From: Halarchaeum grantii
GTDB taxonomy: Archaea; Halobacteriota; Halobacteria; Halobacteriales; Halobacteriaceae
Assembly: GCF_014647455.2 (NCBI RefSeq)
Contig: NZ_BMPF01000005.1
Location: 62,001-126,000 of the forward strand
Length of the DNA: 64,000 nucleotides
Direction of reading: 5' to 3'
The notes beneath the pieces were generated by a model. That model was given only the letters and a program-made list of their open reading frames with translations. It was not told where the DNA came from and did not search any database. The translations under genes and the position numbers were made by a program. Numbering within the stretch: position 1 is the first letter of the stretch; each line of letters starts with the position of its first letter. Below, in pieces: positions 26,120-34,438 of the stretch.

Positions 26120-26739
26120 GACGCGTCCTCCAGTCGGTCGGGGAACGCCGAGAGCGGCGTGTCGGCGAGGAGGACGGCGGTGCCGCCGAGCGCGTTGAGG
26201 CCGCCGTCGGTCGCCGGGTCGTCGCCGACGTGGACGAGCGCCGAGACGTCGGTGGCGAGCGCGTCGGCGACCGCGCGAAAGGCGCGTCGGTCGGGCTTGC
26301 GCCAGCCGCAGTCGACGCTCGCGACGACCGCGTCGAATCGGTCCTCGGGGAGGTCGGACGCGGCGAGCGCGCGCTCAACGAGACCGGGGACGCTACAGTT
26401 CGAGAGCACGCCGACCCGGCCGGCGGTGGCGGCCGCCTCGACTGCGGCACACGCGCCCGGCCGCGTCGCCACGTCGCCGTCGAACGCGTCCGTGACCGCC
26501 GCCTCGACGACGTCGCGGGGGGGCGTGACGCCGCGACTGTCGAGCACGGCGAGCACGTGCTCCGGGAGCGGATACTCGCGTCCCGCGTCGAGCGAGACGT
26601 GGGGTTCGCGGTACGCCTCGTCCCACGACTCCGGCACGCGAACGCCGCGTGCGGCGAGCTCGTCGGCGACGGCGGCGGCCGGGTCCTCGGGGCGAGCGGC
26701 GTCGACGAGCGTGCCGAAGAGGTCGAACGAGACGTGCAT
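26113..26739 (-). CDS. HAD family hydrolase in the cobalamin operon
   Basis: A 208-residue HAD phosphatase. Motif I is FDLFGTLVDAARPE (nucleophile Asp), motif II the Ser in VGVLSNCSVPGLV, motif III the Lys in CGWRKPDRRAF and motif IV VHVGDDPATDGG; the helical cap lies between motifs I and II. It lies between btuF and cbiB and overlaps cbiB by seven bases, so it is co-transcribed. Cobalamin assembly needs an alpha-ribazole or adenosylcobalamin 5'-phosphate phosphatase and no CobC or CobZ homologue is seen in this operon, so this is a good candidate for that step. That role is inferred from context only. Confidence 0.85.
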   Translation of the reverse strand: MHVSFDLFGTLVDAARPEDPAAAVADELAARGVRVPESWDEAYREPHVSLDAGREYPLPEHVLAVLDSRGVTPPRDVVEAAVTDAFDGDVATRPGACAAVEAAATAGRVGVLSNCSVPGLVERALAASDLPEDRFDAVVASVDCGWRKPDRRAFRAVADALATDVSALVHVGDDPATDGGLNALGGTAVLLADTPLSAFPDRLEDASW

Positions 26740-26745
26740 TCGCTA

Positions 26746-27855
26746 TCAGTCGAGGCGGCGGGTCGCCGTCGCGAGCGCGGCGAGAGCGCCGACGAGCGCC
26801 GCGATGACGCCGAACCCGGGCGATCCACCGCTCGTCGTCTCCGCTGCGCTCGTGGTGGTGGCGTTCGCCTGCGTGGTCGTCGCGCTCGGTTCGTCCGTGG
26901 TCGTGGTGGCGTTCGCGGCGGCGAACGCCTCGGGGTGCATCGCCTGCGCGAGCGCCGTAATCGGCTGGACGACACGCGGCGCGGGCTGGTTCAGGTAGTT
27001 GTAGTTGAGGACGATGACGTTCCCGTTCTTCACCGCGTCAGTGCTGTTGTACGCGGCGGTTTCCGGGACGGTCGGGTCCTGGCTGTTCCGGATGATCCAC
27101 TCCGGGTTCCGCTCGACGATGGTCTCCTCGTTTATCTGTGCGTAGCCGTCGATGCCGGCCTCGGCGGCGACGTTCGTTCCGCCGGCGGTCTCGATGATCG
27201 TGTCGATGAAGGTGTTGTTGCCGGCCGTGTACCCGAAGAAGGTGTAGATGGCGCGCGGGCGCTCCTCGCCGTCGACGGCGGTGCGGACGGTGTCGAGTTT
27301 CGACTCCATCTCGGTGACCGTTTCGTTCGCGCCGTCACACGCGCCGACGAGCGCGCCGGTCACGTGCGTCTGCTCCTTGATGGTCGCGATGGAGTCGGCG
27401 GACGGGTAGTGGTAGACGGTCAGGTTCGCCGCGCGGAGCTTCGCGACCGTCTCGCTCGAGATGGTGTCCGGGGCGAGGACGAGGTCGGGTTCGAGGGAGA
27501 CGACCGTCTCGCGGTCGATGTAGGCGTCGCCGGTGCCGGAGACGTTCGTCCGGTTGCTCGCGCCGTCGAGGTAGTGCGCGTACTGCGTGACGCCGACGAC
27601 CTGGTCGCGCGCGCCGATCTCCCACATCGTCTGCGCGGCGCTCGGGCTGAGTGTGACGACGCGTTCGGGCGTCTCGGTGACGGTCACGTTCTCGCCGGTC
27701 GCGTCGGTGACGGTGACCGGGAAGCTACACGTCGGCGAGTCGATCTGGCTGGCGTTCGACTGGGCGTGCGTGGTCCCAGTCGCCGCTGCTGCGGGTGCGG
27801 CCCCCGCTGAGAGAAGCAGGAAGACCGCGAGGATAGCTGAGAGTCGGTGTCGCAT
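26746..27855 (-). CDS. btuF: Cobalamin-binding protein BtuF, PGF-CTERM anchored
   Basis: A 369-residue extracellular corrinoid-binding protein. It has a Sec signal (RLSAILAVFLLLSAGAAPA), a two-lobed helical-backbone binding domain with ERVVTLSPSAAQTMWEIGA and LEPDLVLAP, then a Thr/Ala-rich linker with potential glycosylation sites. It ends with GGSPGF, a hydrophobic stretch and RR. That ending is the PGF-CTERM signal for archaeosortase processing and lipid anchoring. The ATG at 27855 is preferred over a TTG four codons earlier. It is the first gene of the cobalamin synthesis operon and is divergent from btuC, which suggests coordinate control of uptake and assembly. Confidence 0.9.
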   Translation of the reverse strand: MRHRLSAILAVFLLLSAGAAPAAAATGTTHAQSNASQIDSPTCSFPVTVTDATGENVTVTETPERVVTLSPSAAQTMWEIGARDQVVGVTQYAHYLDGASNRTNVSGTGDAYIDRETVVSLEPDLVLAPDTISSETVAKLRAANLTVYHYPSADSIATIKEQTHVTGALVGACDGANETVTEMESKLDTVRTAVDGEERPRAIYTFFGYTAGNNTFIDTIIETAGGTNVAAEAGIDGYAQINEETIVERNPEWIIRNSQDPTVPETAAYNSTDAVKNGNVIVLNYNYLNQPAPRVVQPITALAQAMHPEAFAAANATTTTDEPSATTTQANATTTSAAETTSGGSPGFGVIAALVGALAALATATRRLD

Positions 27856-27916
27856 CGTCCCACCCAAGACGATATTACAATAAATATTTAGCTATCGAAA
27901 GTAGAGTTTAGTTCCG
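27856..27916. promoter_or_regulatory. Shared divergent promoter of the btu genes
   Basis: Only 61 bp separate btuF from btuC. The middle is AT-rich (AATAAATATTTAG) and serves as TATA in either direction. CGATA (27870-27874) and TATCG (27893-27897) form an inverted repeat around this AT core, a candidate operator for corrinoid control of both units. There is no room for a riboswitch. Confidence 0.5.
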
Positions 27917-29017
27917 ATGCGACCGGGGCTCAAAATCGGTAGCTGGACGCTCGCTCTCACGGCGCTCCTCGTCGTGACGGTGCTCGTGAGCGCCGGCATC
28001 GGGACCGTCGCCATCCCCGCGCTCACGGTCGCACGCGTCTGCCTCAACGCCCTCGTCGTCCCGACATCGCTCTCGGTCCACACCGGCGCCCTCGGGACGA
28101 CGGGCGTCGTCCTCCCGACCGTATCAGTCGGCACCACCCACCTCTTCGACTTCCAGACGCCGGAGACGAGCCGCATCATCGTCATGACGATCCGCCTCCC
28201 GAGGATCGTCCTCGCGTCGCTCGTCGGCTTCGCGCTCGCCCTCGCCGGCACCGTCATGCAGGGCTTCTTCCGGAACCCGATGGCCGACCCCTCCATCATC
28301 GGCGTCTCCTCCGGCGCCGCCGTCGGCGCCGTCACCGTCATCACCGTCGGCGTCAGCTTCCCCTTCGGCCTCGGCATCCACGGCGCCGCGTTCCTCGGCG
28401 GCCTCCTCGCCGCGTTCGGTATTTACGCCCTCGGCACGCGCGGCGGGCGCACGCCCGTCACCACCCTCCTCCTCGCCGGCGTCGCCGTCGAGACCTTCCT
28501 CGGCGCCGTCATCTCGTACATGCTCGTCCAGAGCGGGAACGAGCTCCGCGCCGCGATGTACTGGCTGATGGGCCATCTCCAGAACGCGAGCTGGGGCGAC
28601 GTCACCGCCACCGCGCTCACACTCCCGCTCCTCTTCGGTGTCCTCCTCGGCTATCGCCGCCACCTCAACGTCCTCCTCCTCGGCGAGCACGACGCGAAGA
28701 CGCTCGGCATCGAAGTCGAGCGCACGAAACGCGTCCTCCTCGCCGTCTCCGCCCTCGTCACAGCCATCGCCGTCGCGGTCTCCGGCGTCATCGGCTTCGT
28801 CGGCCTCGTCGTCCCGCACGTCATGCGCTTGCTCGTCGGCCCCGACCACCGCATCCTCCTCCCGACGAGCGCGCTCGCCGGCGCGTCCTTCCTCGTCGCC
28901 GCCGACACCGTCGCGCGCTCCGGGCCCGCCCAGCTCCCCGTCGGCATCGTCACCGCCTTCGTCGGCGCGCCCTTCTTCCTCTACCTCCTCCGACAGCGCG
29001 AGGTGGCGGAGCTATGA
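27917..29017 (+). CDS. btuC: Cobalamin ABC transporter permease BtuC
   Basis: A 366-residue FecCD-type permease with about ten membrane segments. Typical stretches are IRLPRIVLASLVGFALALAG, MQGFFRNPMADPSIIGVSSG (the coupling-loop GxxxxNPLAxPxxLG motif) and VAVSGVIGFVGLVVPHVMRLLVGPDHR. It is followed by btuD with a four-base overlap. Confidence 0.92.
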   Translation: MRPGLKIGSWTLALTALLVVTVLVSAGIGTVAIPALTVARVCLNALVVPTSLSVHTGALGTTGVVLPTVSVGTTHLFDFQTPETSRIIVMTIRLPRIVLASLVGFALALAGTVMQGFFRNPMADPSIIGVSSGAAVGAVTVITVGVSFPFGLGIHGAAFLGGLLAAFGIYALGTRGGRTPVTTLLLAGVAVETFLGAVISYMLVQSGNELRAAMYWLMGHLQNASWGDVTATALTLPLLFGVLLGYRRHLNVLLLGEHDAKTLGIEVERTKRVLLAVSALVTAIAVAVSGVIGFVGLVVPHVMRLLVGPDHRILLPTSALAGASFLVAADTVARSGPAQLPVGIVTAFVGAPFFLYLLRQREVAEL

Positions 29018-30279
29018 CGGACGCCCGAATCGACGTCGAGGACCTGCGCGTCGACCGTGGCGACCTCACCGTCATCGACGGCGTCGACGCGACCGTCGAG
29101 CGCGGGCGGTTCGTCGGCCTCATCGGGCCGAACGGCGCGGGGAAGACCACGCTCCTCCGCACGCTCGCCGGGACGCTCGCGCCGACCGCCGGCCGCGTTC
29201 GCGTCGCCGACCTCGACGTCCAGCGCGCGTCCGCACGCGACGTCGGCCGCCGCGTCGCCGTCGTCCCCCAGAACACCACCGTCGCCTTCGACTTCACCGT
29301 CCGGGACGTCGTCGCGATGGGGCGGATGCCGTATCATTCGATGTTCAAAGAGACCGACGACGCCGACCGCCGCGCCGTCGACACCGCCATGGAGCGCACG
29401 TCGGTCACGCAGTTCGCCAAGCGCTCCATCGACTCCGTGAGCGGCGGGGAGCGCCAGCGCGTCCTCCTCGCGCGTGCGCTCGCCCAGGAGACGCCCGTCC
29501 TCCTCCTCGACGAACCGACCGCGAGCCTCGACATCGACCACCAGATACACACGCTCGAACTCGTCCGCGAACTCGTCGAGGGCGGCAAGACCGCCGTCGC
29601 CGCCATCCACGACCTCGACCTCGCGGCGCGCTACTGCGACGACCTCCTCCTCCTCTCCGACGGGGGCGTCCTCGGATACGGCCCCCCCGAGGAGGTGCTC
29701 ACCGCCCCGCAGCTCGCCGAGTCCTTCGACGCGAACGCCGCCGTCACCGGTGACACCGTCACCGGGACGCCCACCGTCACCGCGCTACCCGACGCGGGCG
29801 ACGCCGAGGGCCGCGTGCACGTCGTCGGCGGCGGCGGCAGCGCCGGCCGACTCCTCTACGCGCTCACCGTCGCCGGCTACGACGTCAGCATCGGCGCGCT
29901 TCCCGAGGGCGACGCCGACCACGAGACAGCGCGCGCGCTCGACGTCCCGGCCGTCACCGTCCCGCCGTACACCGCAGTGGACGCCGCGACCGCCGAGCGA
30001 GTCGCGGCCCGCGTTTCCGAGGCGGACGTCACGGTCGTCACCGACGTCGACGTCAGCGACGGGAACCGCCGGACCCTCGACGCCGCCGCCCGCGCGGACG
30101 CACTCGTCGTCGTCGAGGGCCGCCCACCCGACGAACGAATCACCGACGACGCCCGTGAGAGCTACGAGCGCCTCCGCGCTCGCGGGCGCGTCGTCACTCC
30201 GGAGAACGCGCTCGACGCGGTCGCGGACGCCCTCGACGGCCCGACACCCAACCAGCGGCGCCCGATGGCCGACGACTGA
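29014..30279 (+). CDS. btuD: Cobalamin ABC transporter ATPase BtuD with C-terminal extension
   Basis: The first 240 or so residues are a normal FecE/BtuD-type ABC ATPase: Walker A GPNGAGKTTLLRTLAG, Q-loop QNTTVAFDFTVRDVV, signature SVSGGERQRVLLARAL, Walker B VLLLDEPTASLD and the switch His in AIHDLDLAARYCDD. Residues about 260-410 form an additional domain that starts RVHVVGGGGSAGRLLYALTV, with a Rossmann-like glycine-rich turn, alternating strands and helices, and DVSDGNRRTLDAAARADALV. Typical BtuD proteins are about 250 residues, so this extension is unusual. It may sense a ligand or regulate transport; that is inference. Confidence 0.88.
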   Translation: MTDARIDVEDLRVDRGDLTVIDGVDATVERGRFVGLIGPNGAGKTTLLRTLAGTLAPTAGRVRVADLDVQRASARDVGRRVAVVPQNTTVAFDFTVRDVVAMGRMPYHSMFKETDDADRRAVDTAMERTSVTQFAKRSIDSVSGGERQRVLLARALAQETPVLLLDEPTASLDIDHQIHTLELVRELVEGGKTAVAAIHDLDLAARYCDDLLLLSDGGVLGYGPPEEVLTAPQLAESFDANAAVTGDTVTGTPTVTALPDAGDAEGRVHVVGGGGSAGRLLYALTVAGYDVSIGALPEGDADHETARALDVPAVTVPPYTAVDAATAERVAARVSEADVTVVTDVDVSDGNRRTLDAAARADALVVVEGRPPDERITDDARESYERLRARGRVVTPENALDAVADALDGPTPNQRRPMADD

Positions 30280-30395
30280 CGGGATGGGACCGATTCGAGG
30301 GATTACCGGGGAGAAAACGATACCGCGAGAGCGAACGGCGGACGCACGAGCACAGCGAGCGTGGTCGGTCGGTTCTAGACGGGCCGAGTATCGGG

Positions 30396-31358
30396 TCAGT
30401 CGCGGGTTCCCGACTCGAGGCGACGGACGTCAGCGAGCACGGCAGAGGCGGTCTCCGGGCCACCGGCACCGCGCCCCGAGACGTTCAGTCGGCCGGCGTT
30501 CGCCGTCTCGATCTGGACGATGTTCTCGGTGCCCGAGACTGCGAGCGAGGAAGTGCTCGGGACGATGCGGGGGCCGACGCGCACCGACCCGTCCACGACT
30601 TCGCCGATGAGGCGCACCGTCCGGCCGTCCTCGCTGGCCAACCGGAGCGCGCTCGTCGGGATGTCGGCGATGCCCTCCACGTCCGCGTCCGCGAGCGTGT
30701 ACTCGCGCTCGCCCTGCGCGAGCACGTTCGCGACGATGACGCACTTGAGCGCCGCGTCCGTCCCCTCGACGTCGAAGGACGGGTCGGCTTCCGCGACCCC
30801 GAGGTCCTGGGCCTCCGCGAGCACGTGCTCGTAGCCGAGGCCTTCGACGGCCATCCGCGAGAGCACGAAGTTCGCCGTCCCGTTCAGCACGCCCCGGATG
30901 CCGGTCACGTGCGCCGGACCACAGTCCTCGATCGTCGAGAGGACCGGCATCGCACCGCCGACCGTCGCCTCGAAGCGGAGGCGCCCCTCGCTCTCGCGCT
31001 CCAGTTCCCGGACGTCCGCGTAGCGTTCGGCGACCGGGCCCTTGTTCGCGAGTACGACGTCCCGGTCGCGCTCGAAGGCGGCGCGAACGTGGTCGTACCC
31101 GGGTTGCGCGTCGCCGAGCGTCGTCGGCGTCGCCTCCACGAGGCAGTCGTACGCCGCGTCGAGCGCGTCCGCCGGGTCACCGCTCCCGACGCGCCCGTCC
31201 TCGCGCTTGCGGGCGAGCGCGGCCTCGACGTCGATTCCGGAGTCATCGGTGACCGCGCTGCGCGAATCCGCCAGCGCAGTGACGGTGTGACCGTACTCGC
31301 CGGCCAGCTCCGCGACCGACGCACCGACCGCGCCGGTGCCGATGATCGCGAGCCTCAT
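30396..31358 (-). CDS. hom: Homoserine dehydrogenase
   Basis: A 320-residue enzyme reducing aspartate semialdehyde to homoserine for threonine and methionine synthesis. The N-terminal NAD(P)-binding turn is MRLAIIGTGAVGASVAEL, followed by VEATPTTLGDAQPG and the conserved ANKGPVAERY. The substrate domain has GAMPVLSTIEDC, RGVLNGTANFVLSRM and DPSFDVEGTDAALKCVIVANV with catalytic Asp/Lys positions. No C-terminal ACT domain is fused; instead the ACT protein is encoded just upstream with a four-base overlap. Confidence 0.94.
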   Translation of the reverse strand: MRLAIIGTGAVGASVAELAGEYGHTVTALADSRSAVTDDSGIDVEAALARKREDGRVGSGDPADALDAAYDCLVEATPTTLGDAQPGYDHVRAAFERDRDVVLANKGPVAERYADVRELERESEGRLRFEATVGGAMPVLSTIEDCGPAHVTGIRGVLNGTANFVLSRMAVEGLGYEHVLAEAQDLGVAEADPSFDVEGTDAALKCVIVANVLAQGEREYTLADADVEGIADIPTSALRLASEDGRTVRLIGEVVDGSVRVGPRIVPSTSSLAVSGTENIVQIETANAGRLNVSGRGAGGPETASAVLADVRRLESGTRD

Positions 31359-31882
31359 ACGCCACCCTCGTAGAGCGGCTCGATGACTTGGAGGTCCTTC
31401 TCGTCCGCGATCTCACGGAGCACCGAGAGCGTGCGCTCCGTCTCCCCCTCCTCGATTCCGAGGCGGAGGCGGCCGCTGGAGATGTCGCTCGACCCCTGCG
31501 GTGCGGAGAGTTCGAAGTCGGAGATGGTGATGTTCGTGTTCTCGCGGATCCGCGTGAGCGTATCCGAGAGCCCGGTGTCGACCAAGTCCCCGGAGAGGAG
31601 GACGGTGAGAGATTCGCTGTAGCGCTCCGTGCCGGCCTGAATGACGTTGATTCCCTCGGAGCGGAGTTCGTCGACGATCGCCTCGTAGCGCTCGGGCGTG
31701 GCTTCGAGGTCGACCTCGACGGGGATGTGGCCGCGCGGGGTCTTGTCGCCGCGCTCGTGGAAGATAGAGAGGAGGTTCCCGCCCTTCTCGCCGATGGGTC
31801 GGAGCGCGCGGAGGAGTTCACCGGGTTCGTCGACTAACTCGAGTCGGATCGTGTACGTGTTCGGCTCGTGGGTCTCACTCAT
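31355..31882 (-). CDS. ACT-domain amino-acid-binding protein
   Basis: A 175-residue protein with two ACT-like units. The first reads TIRLELVDEPGELLRALRPIGEKGGN, with the conserved Pro-Gly-x-Leu turn; the second is the segment around SLTVLLSGDLVDTGLSDTLTRI and later SGRLRLGIEEG. It precedes hom with a four-base overlap, a pairing that suggests it provides allosteric control of homoserine dehydrogenase by threonine or another amino acid. It carries no catalytic domain. Confidence 0.85.
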   Translation of the reverse strand: MSETHEPNTYTIRLELVDEPGELLRALRPIGEKGGNLLSIFHERGDKTPRGHIPVEVDLEATPERYEAIVDELRSEGINVIQAGTERYSESLTVLLSGDLVDTGLSDTLTRIRENTNITISDFELSAPQGSSDISSGRLRLGIEEGETERTLSVLREIADEKDLQVIEPLYEGGV

Positions 31883-31981
31883 CGACGCTCACCCTGTGCA
31901 AGAGGCAGTCACTCATTGTGCACTCATAAGTAGGGCCGGGCTTAAGAGTCTCGGTGTCCGCAGGACGGCGCCGACTAGGGC

Positions 31982-32716
31982 TTAGGCGTGCGTCTGTTGT
32001 TCGGCGAGTTTCGCCGCCAGCGAGTCCATCTCCGTGACGTCCTCGCTCGCGACTTGGAGCGCTTCGATGAGCGCGGCGAGCTTCCGCACCGGGATCTGGC
32101 CGGGGGCGTACTCGCTCGTGTCCTCCGCGAGCGGGGCGTACCCGAGCGCCGAGCCGTAGAGCGGGCCGACGACGCGGCTGTGGCTCCCCAGCCCACCCAT
32201 CGCGATTCCCGCGACGTCGATCCCGTCGTTCGAGGCCGTGTTGATCGCCTTCAGGAGACGGAGCACGTCGTCGTGGTTCTGGGGGTACGTCGCGACCTTC
32301 GCGACGTCACCGTACTGCGCGCACTGCTCGATGATGGCGTCGAGAACGTCCTGCTCGGGCGTGTCGTCGAAGTCGTGGTGGGAGATGATGATGTCGACGT
32401 CGTTCTGCCGGAACTCATCGAGGATCCAGCCCATCCCACGGGCCGTCTCCAACTCGATGTCGACGAGCTCGACGGCGTCGAACCGGGAGGCCGCCGAGAG
32501 TCGGTCGAGGCGGCCCGTGTCGTTCGCCTCGCCACCGAACCACTTCGTGCGGTTCGTCGCGATGATCGGGAGGTCGCCGTCGTAGTCGGAGAGCTGGCCG
32601 ATCGGGTCCTCGGCGCTGTCCATCCGGAACTCGACCACGTCGGCGACGCCGCGCGCGTCGACCTCTCGGCCCAGATCGTTCGTTGTTGCAGCGAGAGCGA
32701 ACCCATCCAGTTTCAT
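31982..32716 (-). CDS. aroD: 3-dehydroquinate dehydratase, type I
   Basis: A 244-residue TIM-barrel dehydratase of the shikimate pathway. Conserved elements are VVEFRMDSAEDP, LPIIATNRTKWFGG, DVDIIISHHDFDDTP (with the catalytic His), DVAKVATYPQNHDDVLRLL (Schiff-base Lys) and VAGIAMGGLGSHSRVVGPLYGS (split here at the MG). The ATG at 32716 has a TATA element (TTTATA on the minus strand) 24 bp upstream, the spacing of leaderless haloarchaeal transcripts. Confidence 0.94.
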   Translation of the reverse strand: MKLDGFALAATTNDLGREVDARGVADVVEFRMDSAEDPIGQLSDYDGDLPIIATNRTKWFGGEANDTGRLDRLSAASRFDAVELVDIELETARGMGWILDEFRQNDVDIIISHHDFDDTPEQDVLDAIIEQCAQYGDVAKVATYPQNHDDVLRLLKAINTASNDGIDVAGIAMGGLGSHSRVVGPLYGSALGYAPLAEDTSEYAPGQIPVRKLAALIEALQVASEDVTEMDSLAAKLAEQQTHA

Positions 32717-32740
32717 GGCACGCCGTAGCACCCCCGCAGG

Positions 32741-32748
32741 TATAAACC
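32741..32748 (-). promoter_or_regulatory. TATA element of aroD
   Basis: GGTTTATA on the minus strand, 24 bp before the aroD ATG, is well placed for a leaderless transcript. Confidence 0.55.
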
Positions 32749-32860
32749 TTCCCAGAATCCGGAAAGAGGTGCACAGACGTGCTGCGTCGCCGCTCGGGGG
32801 CCGCAACCGGGGTACTGTGTGAGGGACGTCGCGCCGGTGACCGGCCCGCGCGTGAGCGGA

Positions 32861-33043
32861 TTAGGTCGTCTTCTCGGTCACGTCGGAGAGCTGACCCGGG
32901 TCGAAGATGTCCGCTATCGAGCAGTCGAAATAGGCCGCGAGTTTGAACGCGAGTTCCAGGGAGGGGTCGTATCGCTCTCGCTCGATGGCGTTGATCGTCT
33001 GGCGGGTCACGCTGACGGCGTCGGCGAGGTCGCCCTGACTCAA
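32861..33043 (-). CDS. Short XRE-family HTH regulator
   Basis: The reading LSQGDLADAVSVTRQTINAI followed by ERERYDPSLELAFKLAAYFDC and a SIADIFDP end is a classic YozG-type HTH_3 protein of about 65-70 residues. The helix-turn-helix is complete, but no ATG or GTG opens the frame: a TTG at 33043 would begin inside helix 1, and upstream in-frame codons IPKRRRAAE extend the homology until a TGA near 33070. It may use a rare start or have lost its first codons. It is divergent from the lipoprotein gene. Confidence 0.65.
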   Translation of the reverse strand: MSQGDLADAVSVTRQTINAIERERYDPSLELAFKLAAYFDCSIADIFDPGQLSDVTEKTT

Positions 33044-33104
33044 CTCCGCCGCTCGTCGTCGTTTCGGGATGTAGAATCAAGTGCCGGCAGCGATTGTCGA
33101 ACGT

Positions 33105-34046
33105 ATGGCCCTCCAACGCCGTCGCGTCCTCCGGACCGCAGGCGTCTCGACGCTCGCAGCGCTCGCCGGCTGTTCGTCCCTGAGCGGGCTCGACTCGGAG
33201 TCGTCGACCGAGACGTACGCACTTCACGTCGACTCGATCGACGCCTCGCCCGTCGAGTACGCACTCTACGAGCTCGACGAGAGCCCGCTCTTCGGCGACC
33301 CCGCTCGGACCGCCCTCGAGGCGGTTCTGCCGGACGGGCGGCACACGACGTACGGCTACACACCGCTCCCGGACGGCGGCTACGTCACCCACGAGAGCCG
33401 CTACTACCAGCTGTCGAACACCGTCACGGGCCGCGAGCGCATGGAGCGCACGCTCGTCCGCGCCGAGCGCGTCCCGAGCGACGACGTGCCGGCGGACCCG
33501 GTCCGCCTCGACTCACTCGACCGGCCGAGCGCACGCGTCGTCAAGATCCTGCACAGCCACACGCAGTCCGGTGGGGAGAGCATGACGGACCTCCTCCACG
33601 GGAGCGCGTATGTCCTTCGGCGGCCGGCCGAACGCCGGAGTCGCCTCGCGACCGGCGACCTCGACGGCCGCGTCGTGACGATGACCGACTCGGACACCTG
33701 GGCGTACCGACTCCACGTGACCCGGGAACCCGTCGTCGAGACCGCCTACACGGCGCTCGCCATCGAAGTCGCGGAGTCACGCGCCGCGTTCCGCGAGGTC
33801 GTCTTCGGCGCCCGAATCGACGTCGACCTCGCCCCGTCCGCCCTCCCGCCCGAAGCCCGTGACCGTCTCGTGCGGGCAATCGACCGCGGGGAGTACAGCG
33901 AGTCGGCCCCGCTCTCCGAGTCATTCGACACGCTCCTCGCGGAACTCGACCTCGCAGGCGTCGACGAGTCGGTGAACCGTCGCCTCCTCTGGTACGACGG
34001 CGACTTCTACCGCTACGCCCTCTACATCCAGCGGGACGAACACTAA
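33105..34046 (+). CDS. Tat-exported lipoprotein of unknown function
   Basis: A 313-residue protein with a twin-arginine/lipobox N-terminus (MALQRRRVLRTAGVSTL then ALAGC), so probably lipid-anchored outside the cell. The mature part has mixed strands and helices with many Tyr and Asp residues and the segment RRLLWYDGDFYRYALYIQ at the end. No family is recognised. The ATG at 33105 is chosen because it places the RR motif correctly. Confidence 0.7.
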   Translation: MALQRRRVLRTAGVSTLAALAGCSSLSGLDSESSTETYALHVDSIDASPVEYALYELDESPLFGDPARTALEAVLPDGRHTTYGYTPLPDGGYVTHESRYYQLSNTVTGRERMERTLVRAERVPSDDVPADPVRLDSLDRPSARVVKILHSHTQSGGESMTDLLHGSAYVLRRPAERRSRLATGDLDGRVVTMTDSDTWAYRLHVTREPVVETAYTALAIEVAESRAAFREVVFGARIDVDLAPSALPPEARDRLVRAIDRGEYSESAPLSESFDTLLAELDLAGVDESVNRRLLWYDGDFYRYALYIQRDEH

Positions 34047-34065
34047 TGGCGCTCCATTCGGCGCC

Positions 34066-34272
34066 TTACGCACCGTCGACGTCGCCGCAGTAGCGCCGAA
34101 CCGCGTACCACGAGAGCGCCACCAGAGCGGCGGCGACCCCCATCGCGAGGTGGCCACGGATTCGCGGAAAGAGCGTGTTGATGGCGAGAGTCGCGGCGAC
34201 GAGCACGACCGCCACGACCAGCCACTCCGAAACCGCCCGTATCACTGGTCGGTCAATCGGCCGCCGCCGCAA
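34066..34272 (-). CDS. Small membrane protein
   Basis: A possible 59-68 residue protein with two hydrophobic segments (EWLVVAVVLVAATLAINTLF and GVAAALVALSWYAV) and an RR-rich loop. The start is either a TTG at 34272 or a GTG at 34245; no ATG is available, which lowers confidence. It converges with the lipoprotein gene. Confidence 0.42.
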   Translation of the reverse strand: MRRRPIDRPVIRAVSEWLVVAVVLVAATLAINTLFPRIRGHLAMGVAAALVALSWYAVRRYCGDVDGA

Positions 34273-34438
34273 TAGTGGTTTGCGCTAGGGCGACCACTGC
34301 GTCACACCCCGCTCGCCGGCCGAACACCGCCCGAATCTGCACGTCGGGGGTCACGCACGGCGCCGAGCGCGGGCATCGCGCACGACGAGCGCGCCGACAC
34401 CCGATGCGCTCTTTGCGGAGCCACCGAAACCCCCGGGT

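Noticed and set aside
24480..26975. 831-codon minus-strand frame spanning cobS and beyond
   Set aside because: Only the last 249 codons are CobS. The upstream part is an out-of-frame reading of cbiB and the HAD gene, so the CobS start was set at the GTG at 25229.
27856..27916. Cobalamin riboswitch upstream of btu genes
   Set aside because: Only 61 bp between divergent start codons, far too short for the B12 element, and such elements are not expected in haloarchaea.
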